From Thermomicrobiales bacterium (GTDB lineage: Bacteria > Chloroflexota > Limnocylindria > Limnocylindrales > CSP1-4), in assembly GCA_004525275.1 (NCBI GenBank), contig SPCO01000015.1, forward strand, positions 1 through 13,538: 13,538 nucleotides of DNA, written 5' to 3'. The translations under genes and the position numbers were made by a program. Under the pieces are notes generated by a model. The model made no database searches. It was not told where the DNA came from and saw only the letters and a program-made list of their open reading frames with translations. Each line of letters begins with the position of its first letter. Within the stretch, counting starts at the first letter, position 1. This document shows, piece after piece, positions 6,458 to 13,538 of the stretch.

Positions 6458-7720
6458 ATGATCCGCAAGTTCGAGCTGCTGGTCGTCGCCGTCGTCCTGG
6501 TCGTCGCCGCATTCTCGACTGCCCAGCCGTTCCTGTTCTACCTCCTGTACCTGAGCATCCTGGTCATCGGCGGCTCGTACGTCCTGGTTCGATTGGGTCT
6601 GTCCGATCTCGAGGCCGGCTATGCCGTCAGCCAGCTCCACGGTCATGTCGGCGATCGGATGCGGGTCACGTACACGCTGCGGAACACGAGCTGGATGCCC
6701 AAACCGTGGCTCGAGATCCACAACCCGACCACGCTTCCCGGGGGATTGCCGGGACGGGCGATCACCCTCCGGGGTCGAGCGGAACGCTCCTGGCTGATCC
6801 GGGCCCCCTTGTCCCGACGTGGCCATTTTCGAGTCGAACCACTGCACATCCGGACTGGAGATCCATTCGGGTTCTTCGAGGCCTCGGCGACGGTCGGGCA
6901 GGGGATCTCCATCGTGGTCTACCCGCGTATCGAGGCGTTGCCCAGGTGGCGTTTGCCGACGGCCGCCCTCGAGGGCAGCCACGCGACGCCGGTGAGGACC
7001 CTCCAGACGACACCCATGGCCACATCCGTCCGACCCTACGCGCCGGGCGATGCCATGAACCGCATCCATTGGAAGACGACTGCGCGACACGGTGAGATCC
7101 AGGTCAAGGAGTTCGACCTAGAGCAGACGGCCGATGCGTGGATCGTCCTGGACCTGCAGCGCGACATCCAGACCGGACGCGGCGATGAGTCCACCGTCGA
7201 GGCGGCCGTCCGGGTTGCCGCCTCCGTCGCCGATCGGGCGCTCCAGGAAAACCGAGCGGTCGGCCTGACCGTCAACGTCGGGCGGACGGCATACCTGCCG
7301 CCCGACCGTGGCGGACGCCAACATCTCAAGATCATGCAACTCCTGGCGGCGGTGGAGGCTGAAGGAAACGCTCCGCTGATCGAGACGCTGATCACGACCG
7401 TTGGTCGGCTGCGTCGAGGGATGACGGCCGTGATCATCACCGCCTCGCTGGACCCGTCATGGGTCCGGCCCCTGGCGTCGTTGCGGAATCGCGGCGTCGC
7501 CTGCGTCGTGGTCACGATCGATGCAGCCGCCTACGAACGATTCAGGCCTGACAGTGATGCGCCCGCCGGCGTGGCGCCCGCAGCGCTACCTTCGGACCAG
7601 GAGGCTGACGAGCGTGCAGCCAAGCGTCTCCGTGCGTTGCGCCATGCCCTGGCTGAGTACGACCTACGTTCACACGTCGTCATACCGGGCCGGGAACTCG
7701 GTGAGCTGTTGACCCGATGA
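6458..7720 (+). CDS. DUF58 domain protein, membrane-anchored
   Basis: A 420-residue protein. Two hydrophobic helices at about 6-24 and 26-47 form a hairpin in the membrane. A beta-rich stretch follows (about 55-165), and then the DUF58 core with its signature RPYAPGDAMNRIHWKTTAR from R192, continuing to VKEFD. The region after it, with WIVLDLQ, resembles the start of a von Willebrand A-like fold. DUF58 proteins are usual partners of MoxR ATPases, and the three-gene set MoxR-DUF58-transglutaminase recurs widely; its biochemical role is not settled. The ATG follows the moxR stop by six bases without a clear ribosome-binding site. Its own stop overlaps the transglutaminase start by four bases (ATGA). 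A modest Ala/Pro-rich insertion lies near 365-385. Confidence 0.92.
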   Translation: MIRKFELLVVAVVLVVAAFSTAQPFLFYLLYLSILVIGGSYVLVRLGLSDLEAGYAVSQLHGHVGDRMRVTYTLRNTSWMPKPWLEIHNPTTLPGGLPGRAITLRGRAERSWLIRAPLSRRGHFRVEPLHIRTGDPFGFFEASATVGQGISIVVYPRIEALPRWRLPTAALEGSHATPVRTLQTTPMATSVRPYAPGDAMNRIHWKTTARHGEIQVKEFDLEQTADAWIVLDLQRDIQTGRGDESTVEAAVRVAASVADRALQENRAVGLTVNVGRTAYLPPDRGGRQHLKIMQLLAAVEAEGNAPLIETLITTVGRLRRGMTAVIITASLDPSWVRPLASLRNRGVACVVVTIDAAAYERFRPDSDAPAGVAPAALPSDQEADERAAKRLRALRHALAEYDLRSHVVIPGRELGELLTR

Positions 7721-9972
7721 AACGACGTATCGCGCTCGCACCCGCCGAGGGTTGGCTGACCCTTGGTCTGGTCCTGATCATGTGCCTGACCTTGGCGAGG
7801 GCGATCGATGACGCGCACTGGGTCCTTCGGGAGGAGTACCTGGACTTCCTGATCTTCGCCGCCCTCGGCGGGGTCCTGTGCGGATTCATCGGCCCGAAGG
7901 TCGGTTGGGGTCGTGGGCTGACGTTCCTGATCGGCGCCGTCTTCGCTGCCCTCCTCGTCCCGTTGTTCACGGCCCTGATCAAGCTCCCGGCCAGCACGCC
8001 GTTGCACGACCTGTATGCCGAGACCGCGGCGAGTGCCGTCTCGGCTTACTTCGATCTCACCATCCGCGGCCTGTCGTCGACGCCCCAGTACCTCCACTTT
8101 GTGCTCATCCTCGGGCTCCTCGTCTGGGGTACCTCGATGTTCGCCTCGTATGCCGTGTTCGGGCACCATCGCCCGCTCGGCGCGATCGTCATCGTCGGTG
8201 TCCTTCTCGTCGGGAACATGGCGATCACGACCAATGACCAACTGCCCTTCCTGATCATCTACAGCCTCGCCGCGCTGCTTCTGCTCGTCCGGTCGCATGT
8301 CTTCGACGAGGAAGCGGATTGGCTCCGCCGACGGATCGGGGATCCGGGATCGATCTCCGCGGTCTACCTGCGTGGCGGCACGATGTTCATCGTGTTCACC
8401 GTCGTAGCATCGTTCGTCCTCACCCAGACCGCGGCATCGGCGCCGCTCGCGGGTGCGTGGACCGGCGTCGAGGATCAGATCCTGCAGGTGTCTCGCTCCG
8501 TCGCGCGCTTTCTCCCCCAGGGAGGCTCACCGCGGTCGCTCGGTCTGCAGTTCGGACCCGGAGCGCTCGGCCAGGTCTGGACCCAGACCCCGGGCGTCGC
8601 CTTGACGATCACCCGCGATGCGAATGACAAGGTTCCGTACTACTGGCGGGTCGAGACCCACGACCAACTTGAATGGACGGGGCGTGGCCAGAGCCAGACG
8701 GCGTCCGTACATCTGCCGGCTAATGCATCGATCTTCGACGCGCTGGCGGACGACGTCGACCCCGCGAGCCTCCAAAAGATCGAATACGTCGTATGGCCGG
8801 GCACCTACGCGGGATCCAGCGTCGTGGCGCCGGCGACGCCGCTCTTGATCGACGAACCGGTCCGGGTGTGGACGACTGGAGTCGATGGCCGCTTCGTGAG
8901 GGTCGAACGCGACGGCGAACGTGGAGCCTACGAGGTCACGGCACTGGTGAGCGCAGCGGGCAACCGCCCGGGAGAGCTCAACGACTCAGCGCTTCGGGCA
9001 ACGGAGACGACGTACCCGGACGAGATCAGCCGGCTCTACCTCCAGCTGCCAGACGGCATCCTCGGCGAGTACGCGACCGACCTGCGAGACCGGATCGCCC
9101 TCGGGGCACGGTCGAGTGCACCGATCGACCTTGTGAATTCGGCCGTCGCCCTGCTTGGGTCGGACGAGTTCGACTATGTGACCGATATTCGGGATGTGGA
9201 CTGCGGAGGCGCGAGTCGGGTCGAGTGCTTTGCCCACTACAAGCGCGGTTTCTGTCAGTACTACGCCGGGACGATGGCGGCCATCCTGCGCGACCTCGGC
9301 GTCCCGACACGGATCGTCGAGGGCTTCCTGCCCGGGTCTCGCGATGGCGATACGGAGACGGTCCAGTCCACCAATGCTCACGAGTGGGTCGAGGTCTACT
9401 TCACCGGCTACGGCTGGGTCACGTTCGACCCGACACCGGCCGGCGTCTCACGGCTGGCGCCGTTGCCGTCCGGACCGCCGCCAGCGAGTGCGAGCCCCGG
9501 CCCAACGGGGTCGGCGGGCCCTCTGGCCACGCCCCGCGATCCGCGGCGTGAAACCGACGACGGCCCGATCGGCTTCATCGATCGCAGCGATAACGGGTCG
9601 CTCGGTCCGCTGGTCGTCATGGGGTTCCTCCTGTTGATCATCGTCGCGGCGACGGCCTTCCTGGCGTGGCAGCGCGGACCGCGCGGCGCGACGAACGTCG
9701 AGGGTGCGTACGGCACGGTGATCCGGATCGCCTCGCGCTTCGGGTTTGGGCCGCGGCCGGCCGAGACCGTCTACGAATACGCGGGAGCGCTCGGAGAGGT
9801 GCTGCCCGATTCCAGACCGGAACTCCAGACGGTCGCCCGAGCGAAGGTCGAGTCCGCCTACGGCCGACAGATCCTGAGCGACGAGCGCCTGGCCGGGATC
9901 CAGGCGGCGCAGCGACGGTTACGGGTGAGCCTGCTCAGGCTCGCGTTGCGGCGAAAGGATCGCCGCCGCTGA
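7717..9972 (+). CDS. Multi-pass membrane transglutaminase-like protein (TgpA type) with DUF4129-like tail
   Basis: A 751-residue protein. About seven N-terminal helices (roughly 13-30, 42-60, 67-89, 125-147, 153-170, 176-193, 221-240) are followed by a large extracytoplasmic region containing a transglutaminase core. The Cys-His-Asp triad is intact: C513 in GFCQYYA, H555 in AHEWVEVY and D571 in TFDPTPA. A Pro/Ser/Gly-rich linker (about 580-610) leads to one more helix (about 631-652). A cytoplasmic tail of about 100 residues resembles DUF4129. The layout matches TgpA-like proteins encoded with MoxR and DUF58 partners. It may hydrolyse or transfer amide bonds in envelope proteins or peptidoglycan, but the substrate is unknown. 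The ATG overlaps the DUF58 stop. The gene ends 42 bases before the convergent phosphatase gene, and I see no strong terminator hairpin in that gap. Confidence 0.93.
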   Translation: MKRRIALAPAEGWLTLGLVLIMCLTLARAIDDAHWVLREEYLDFLIFAALGGVLCGFIGPKVGWGRGLTFLIGAVFAALLVPLFTALIKLPASTPLHDLYAETAASAVSAYFDLTIRGLSSTPQYLHFVLILGLLVWGTSMFASYAVFGHHRPLGAIVIVGVLLVGNMAITTNDQLPFLIIYSLAALLLLVRSHVFDEEADWLRRRIGDPGSISAVYLRGGTMFIVFTVVASFVLTQTAASAPLAGAWTGVEDQILQVSRSVARFLPQGGSPRSLGLQFGPGALGQVWTQTPGVALTITRDANDKVPYYWRVETHDQLEWTGRGQSQTASVHLPANASIFDALADDVDPASLQKIEYVVWPGTYAGSSVVAPATPLLIDEPVRVWTTGVDGRFVRVERDGERGAYEVTALVSAAGNRPGELNDSALRATETTYPDEISRLYLQLPDGILGEYATDLRDRIALGARSSAPIDLVNSAVALLGSDEFDYVTDIRDVDCGGASRVECFAHYKRGFCQYYAGTMAAILRDLGVPTRIVEGFLPGSRDGDTETVQSTNAHEWVEVYFTGYGWVTFDPTPAGVSRLAPLPSGPPPASASPGPTGSAGPLATPRDPRRETDDGPIGFIDRSDNGSLGPLVVMGFLLLIIVAATAFLAWQRGPRGATNVEGAYGTVIRIASRFGFGPRPAETVYEYAGALGEVLPDSRPELQTVARAKVESAYGRQILSDERLAGIQAAQRRLRVSLLRLALRRKDRRR

Positions 9973-10014
9973 GGGTGTCGTGCACGCGCGGTCGCCGGCC
10001 ATCGTGAGCCGAGC

Positions 10015-10836
10015 TCAGAGCGCGCCGCTTCGGGCTCGCTTCTCGCCTCCAGGATCGATAGCAGGATCCGGTCCGACCATCGCCAGGTGGGCGGTCAGGT
10101 TGTGTGCACGCAATGTGGGCCGTCCTGCCCGGATCTCGACGATCGTGATCCCGCACAGGTCCATCGACCACATCCAGAAGCGGTCAAGCGGCAGGTCGAA
10201 CAGCGTGAGCAGGGCGACCTTGAAGATCCCATCGTGACCGACCACGATCGACCACGGGTGCGTCGCCGGAGCATCACCATAGCCCGGGACCTGGGGACGA
10301 TCGAGCGTGCCGGCGGGCCGACCAGCAGCCAAACGCGCGACCACGGCCGCCAGCGACTCCCGGACCCTCGCCTGGACGTCGGGCAGCGATTCGCCACCCG
10401 GTGCGAACCCCTCCAGCGGCGTTCGCCGCCAGGCGGCCAGTTCCGCGCCGTATCGTTCGGAGACCTCGGTGTGGAGCAGCCCCTGCCATACACCCTGGTG
10501 GATCTCGGCAAACCCGCGATCGGCCCGGACGGGGGGCGTCCAGCCCACGGCATGCATCGCTCGCGAGATCGCGTCGGCGGTCTGGGTCGTTCGGAGAAGG
10601 GGCGAATGGATCATCTCGAGTGGGGGACCGCCTGGCACGGGTAGCGCGGGCATCGAATGTGGTGTGGCCAGTCGAGCCGCGACCAGGTCGGCCTGGCGAA
10701 GACCCATCTCGGACAACGGCGTCTCGGCCTGGCCCTGGAATCGACCCTCCACGATGAACGTGGATTCGCCATGCCGGACGAGCACGAGCGTGGCATCCAG
10801 ACCTTCTGGGACGAGCGTCTCGGTCGGCTTCGTCAT
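10015..10836 (-). CDS. Histidine phosphatase family protein; candidate phosphoserine phosphatase
   Basis: A 273-residue cytoplasmic enzyme of the phosphoglycerate-mutase-like superfamily. The catalytic RHG motif is at 21-23 with H22 as the phosphate acceptor. R82 in HSPLLRTTQTA, E111 in FAEIHQGVWQG and H201 in VVGHDG complete the usual pocket. Members include phosphatases for alpha-ribazole phosphate, sugar phosphates and phosphoserine (the metal-independent PSP of Hydrogenobacter), and sequence alone does not fix the substrate. The gene follows serA with an ATGA overlap, so phosphoserine is the favoured substrate. The frame is open to an ATG at 10863, but the start at 10836 is chosen because it gives the same four-base overlap as the preceding gene pair. 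Insertions near 60-72 and 172-192 are rich in Pro/Gly. Confidence 0.88.
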   Translation of the reverse strand: MTKPTETLVPEGLDATLVLVRHGESTFIVEGRFQGQAETPLSEMGLRQADLVAARLATPHSMPALPVPGGPPLEMIHSPLLRTTQTADAISRAMHAVGWTPPVRADRGFAEIHQGVWQGLLHTEVSERYGAELAAWRRTPLEGFAPGGESLPDVQARVRESLAAVVARLAAGRPAGTLDRPQVPGYGDAPATHPWSIVVGHDGIFKVALLTLFDLPLDRFWMWSMDLCGITIVEIRAGRPTLRAHNLTAHLAMVGPDPAIDPGGEKRARSGAL

Positions 10837-12416
10837 CGCCCGCTGCCGAGACGGATCATCCATAGATCGGTGACCCCGTCCTGGGTCCGGATCGCAGCGG
10901 AGATCTCGTCCGGGACGTCGTCGTCGAGGGCGAGGATCATGAAGGCGTCCTCGCGCGGGCGGGTCCGGGCCAGGTGCATCGCGCTGATATTGATATCGGC
11001 CTGGCCGAGCATGACCCCGACCCGGCCGACCGTGCCGGGGCGGTCCTGGTGGCGGGTGATGAGCATGCTGTCTGCCGGAGCCATATCGAGTCGGTAGTCA
11101 TCGAGGCGAGTGATTCTTGGCTCGCCGCCGGCAACGGTGCCGGCCACGACGGTCGTCCGACCGCCGGTCTCGCCGGAGATCGTGATGAGTGCCGCGAACG
11201 CTCCAGCGTCAGGCGTCTTTCGCTCGATGACCGTGATCCCTCGCGCCTTCGCCAGGGCGCCCGCGTTGACCAGGTTGACTCGTTCGGTGATCGAGGTTTC
11301 CAGGAGCCCGCGCAACATCGCCGCGACCAATGGAGAACCGTCAAACTCGGCCAACTCGCCGGCCAGCTCCAGGGTCAAACGATGCACGCCTCCTCGCGAG
11401 AACTGGGCAAAGAACCGACCCAGCACCTCCGCCAACGGCAGGTACGGGGCGATCGCCCGGGCGGTCTCCGGGGTGAGCAGCGGCGCGTTGACCGCATAGC
11501 GGGCGCTCCGGCCCGCGAGGACGTCGAGGACCTGGTCGGCGATCTCCTCGGAAACCAGGATCTGGGCCTCAGCGGTCGACGCACCCAGGTGCGGCGTCAG
11601 TAGCGCGTTGGGGGCATCGAGCAGGGGAGAGTCGGTCGGTGGCTCGCGGTCGTAGACGTCAATGCCGGCCCCGCCAAGGTGACCGGATCCGAGCGCCTCG
11701 GCGACGGCTGCCTCGTCCACGATGCCACCACGGGCAACGTTCAGGACGATCGAACCGGGTTGCATCCTGGCGATGGCCTCGCGGCCGATCAACCCGCGGG
11801 TGCTCCGCGTCAGCGGGACGTGGACGGTTACGACATCGGCCCGGCCCAGCAGTTCGTCGAACTCGACGAGCTCCACGCCGTGGTTTGCAGCGGCCTCCGC
11901 GGTGACGTACGGATCGACGCCGATGACGGTCATCTCCATGGCCAACGCGCGCACCGCGATCGCCTGGCCGATCTTTCCCAGCCCGATGATCCCGAGCGTC
12001 CGGCCGCGCAGTTCGAGTCCCGTGAACCGGCCGCGCTCCCACTCGCCGCGTCGCAGCGACGCGTCGGCGGCCGCGGTCCTGCGCGCAACGCCATAGAGGA
12101 GGGCGAGGGTGTGTTCCGCGGCCGCGATCGTGTTGCCGGTCGGGGCGTTGACCACCACGATCCCGGCCCGCGTCGCGGCTTCGAGGTCCACGTTGTCGAC
12201 GCCGACCCCGGCGCGACCGATGACCGCCAGGCGACCGCCAGCCTCGATCAGCTCGGCATCGACCTTGACCTGACTCCGGACGATAAGCGCGTCGTAATCA
12301 GGCAGGATCGAACACAGTTCCTCATGCGTAAGGCCCGGACGTTCATCAACGTGGTGTTGCGTTCTGAGGCGCTCGATGCCTTCCTGCGCGACCGACTCGG
12401 CGATCAGGACCCTCAT
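10833..12416 (-). CDS. serA: D-3-phosphoglycerate dehydrogenase
   Basis: A 527-residue enzyme that oxidises 3-phosphoglycerate to 3-phosphohydroxypyruvate with NAD, the first step of serine synthesis. This is the long form of the family. The substrate domain is split around the NAD-binding domain, which has GLGKIG at 145-150 and an acidic residue at D168. Catalytic residues are R229 in NVARGGIVDE, E258 in DREPP and H276 in TPHLGAST. An intervening (ASB-type) domain spans about 320-440. A C-terminal ACT domain from about 450 starts at the HQDRPGTVGRVG segment and is the usual site of serine feedback control. The open frame extends upstream to 12788, but that part is an Arg-rich shadow of the aminotransferase gene; ATG 12416 gives the normal N-terminus (MRVLIAE) and an ATGA overlap with the previous stop. 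Confidence 0.96.
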   Translation of the reverse strand: MRVLIAESVAQEGIERLRTQHHVDERPGLTHEELCSILPDYDALIVRSQVKVDAELIEAGGRLAVIGRAGVGVDNVDLEAATRAGIVVVNAPTGNTIAAAEHTLALLYGVARRTAAADASLRRGEWERGRFTGLELRGRTLGIIGLGKIGQAIAVRALAMEMTVIGVDPYVTAEAAANHGVELVEFDELLGRADVVTVHVPLTRSTRGLIGREAIARMQPGSIVLNVARGGIVDEAAVAEALGSGHLGGAGIDVYDREPPTDSPLLDAPNALLTPHLGASTAEAQILVSEEIADQVLDVLAGRSARYAVNAPLLTPETARAIAPYLPLAEVLGRFFAQFSRGGVHRLTLELAGELAEFDGSPLVAAMLRGLLETSITERVNLVNAGALAKARGITVIERKTPDAGAFAALITISGETGGRTTVVAGTVAGGEPRITRLDDYRLDMAPADSMLITRHQDRPGTVGRVGVMLGQADINISAMHLARTRPREDAFMILALDDDVPDEISAAIRTQDGVTDLWMIRLGSGR

Positions 12417-13538
12417 GCACCCACGCCAACGGCAGTCGGCGCACTGAGCCCATATGACTCCATGGCGGCGGCCTGCGCGGCGGCGACCCCGACGCCCGGG
12501 CGGATGGCGCGGCCGCTGGCGATCGAGACGATCTCCAGCGCGCTCATCGCGCCGAGGATCTCCTCGACCGTGACCGACCCGAGATGACCGAGGCGGAAGA
12601 TCTTGCCGGTGAGCTTGCCCTGGCCGCCGGCCAGGACGACGCCTCGGGCCTTGACTGCACGATTGAACGACTTCCAGTCGACGCCGCCCGGCACCGTCGC
12701 GGCGGTCACCGTACGCGAGGCGTACCGCGGATCGGCGAACAAGTCGAACCCGAGCGCCGCCAATCCCGCTCGTGTGGCAGCGGCGCATGCCTCATGGCGC
12801 GCGAACACGTGTTCGGCGCCTTCCTCGGTCATCAGCCGCAGTCCCTCGTCGACCTGATAGACGACCGCGATCGCCGGCGTGAACGGGGTCTGGCCACCGG
12901 CATGGCTCTCCCGATGGGCCAGCAGATCCAGGTATAGGCGCGGCATCGTGGCTGTCTCCATTGCCTTCCATGCCCGCGGGGACGCCGCGATCATGGCCAG
13001 ACCGGGGGCCGCCATCCAGGCCTTCTGTGATCCTGTCACGACGACATCGACCCCCCAGCCGTCCATGTCGAAGGGTACGGCGCCCAGACCGGACACACTG
13101 TCGACGAGGATGAGTGCGTCCGGAGCGTGTTCCCGGATGACGGCGGCGAGCTCTTCGATCGGGTTCATCACCGATGTCGAGGTTTCGTTGTGGGTCAGCA
13201 GCACGGCTTTGTATCCGGGCGAGCGATCGAGTTCGGCGCGCAGGACCTCGGGATCGGCTGCCTGGCCCCACTCGACCTCGATCGTGGTGACTTCGGCGCC
13301 GTAGATCTGGGCGATCTTCGCGAATCGATCGCCGAACGACCCGATCGAGATTCCCAGGACCCGGTCGCCGGGAGAGAGTGTGTTGACGATGGCCGCCTCG
13401 AGACCTCCGGTGCCCGCCGTTGTGATCATCGCGATGTCGCTGGACGTCCCGAAGTAGGGCTTCATGCCGCTCAGGATCCGCTCCAGCATGGAGGCGAACT
13501 CTGGACCGCGATGGTTGATCATCTGGCGGGCGCCCGCC
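12413..13538 (-). CDS. Class V PLP aminotransferase (alanine-glyoxylate / serine-pyruvate / phosphoserine type), N-terminus beyond right edge
   Basis: The frame is open to the right edge: codons before the Met at 13522 read AGARQ, matching the family pattern ARQMINHRGPEF, so that Met is internal and only the first 20 or so residues are missing. Numbered from that Met, D141 in LVDSVSGLG contacts the PLP ring and K167 in TGSQKAW is the Schiff-base lysine; TAGTGGLEAA at 35-44 binds the cofactor phosphate. The fold and motifs match the alanine-glyoxylate/serine-pyruvate aminotransferase family. Upstream of serA in a coupled operon, it most likely acts as phosphoserine aminotransferase, converting phosphohydroxypyruvate to phosphoserine with glutamate. 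A glyoxylate or pyruvate role cannot be excluded. The last 20 or so residues are Ala/Gly-rich. Confidence 0.92.
   Translation of the reverse strand, partial: AGARQMINHRGPEFASMLERILSGMKPYFGTSSDIAMITTAGTGGLEAAIVNTLSPGDRVLGISIGSFGDRFAKIAQIYGAEVTTIEVEWGQAADPEVLRAELDRSPGYKAVLLTHNETSTSVMNPIEELAAVIREHAPDALILVDSVSGLGAVPFDMDGWGVDVVVTGSQKAWMAAPGLAMIAASPRAWKAMETATMPRLYLDLLAHRESHAGGQTPFTPAIAVVYQVDEGLRLMTEEGAEHVFARHEACAAATRAGLAALGFDLFADPRYASRTVTAATVPGGVDWKSFNRAVKARGVVLAGGQGKLTGKIFRLGHLGSVTVEEILGAMSALEIVSIASGRAIRPGVGVAAAQAAAMESYGLSAPTAVGVGA

Noticed and set aside
5630..7090. 486-residue open frame on the minus strand
   Set aside because: It lies opposite moxR and DUF58, both with full family motifs. Its translation is Arg/Asp/Gly-rich without a recognisable domain, as expected for the antisense of GC-rich genes.
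9973..10014. Bidirectional terminator between the convergent operons
   Set aside because: The 42-base gap shows only short, imperfect pairings and no T-run, so I do not call a terminator.
11679..12587. 302-residue open frame on the plus strand
   Set aside because: It is antisense to serA and the aminotransferase, both well supported. Composition is Arg/Asp/Gly-rich with no family motif.
12417..12788. Upstream extension of the serA frame
   Set aside because: The 124 extra residues are Arg-rich and overlap the aminotransferase. SerA family proteins begin at MRVLIAE, and ATG 12416 has the ATGA overlap.
1..13538. CRISPR array, defence island, prophage, IS element, tRNA or rRNA
   Set aside because: No spaced repeats, transposase or integrase motifs, or structural RNA signatures were seen. 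Apart from the 60-bp coding repeat the window is ordinary coding sequence.

Overview
The window is high-GC bacterial DNA with dense gene packing. Most neighbouring genes overlap by 1 or 4 bases, and the long antisense ORFs seen here are typical of GC-rich coding sequence. The order fhaA-fhaB-rodA-pbpA matches the actinobacterial cell-growth cluster known from Mycobacterium. The lack of PstP and PknA/PknB genes between or just after them, together with the general gene style, would also fit a Chloroflexota lineage. No rRNA or taxon marker is present, so this placement is inference.

Layout: (1) 1-736, minus strand: the N-terminal part of a four-CxxC zinc-ribbon protein with an acidic Glu/Pro repeat tail, cut by the left edge. 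(2) 737-917: a divergent intergenic region with a C/G palindrome and -10-like boxes. (3) 918-5302, plus strand: a coupled run of FhaA-like DUF3662+FHA protein, membrane-anchored FhaB-like protein, SEDS glycosyltransferase (RodA/FtsW), class B penicillin-binding protein (PbpA) and an unrecognised 79-residue two-helix membrane protein. (4) 5303-5443: a leader with a -10-like box, a possible hairpin and a Shine-Dalgarno sequence. (5) 5444-9972, plus strand: MoxR AAA+ ATPase, DUF58 protein and a large membrane transglutaminase. (6) 10015-13538, minus strand: a class V aminotransferase (cut by the right edge), SerA and a histidine phosphatase. The two blocks converge with only 42 bases between them.

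How they fit together: RodA polymerises glycan strands and PbpA crosslinks them, and FHA proteins in this context usually connect such machinery to Ser/Thr-kinase signalling. The MoxR-DUF58-transglutaminase trio is a widespread, poorly understood envelope module. The minus-strand operon has candidates for all three steps of the phosphorylated serine pathway: SerA, a class V aminotransferase in place of SerC, and a histidine phosphatase in place of SerB. No CRISPR, IS element, tRNA, rRNA or phage-like system was seen. The window is mostly housekeeping, and the less explained items are the zinc-ribbon protein, the 79-residue membrane protein, the kinase-less FHA cluster and the candidate metal-independent phosphoserine phosphatase.
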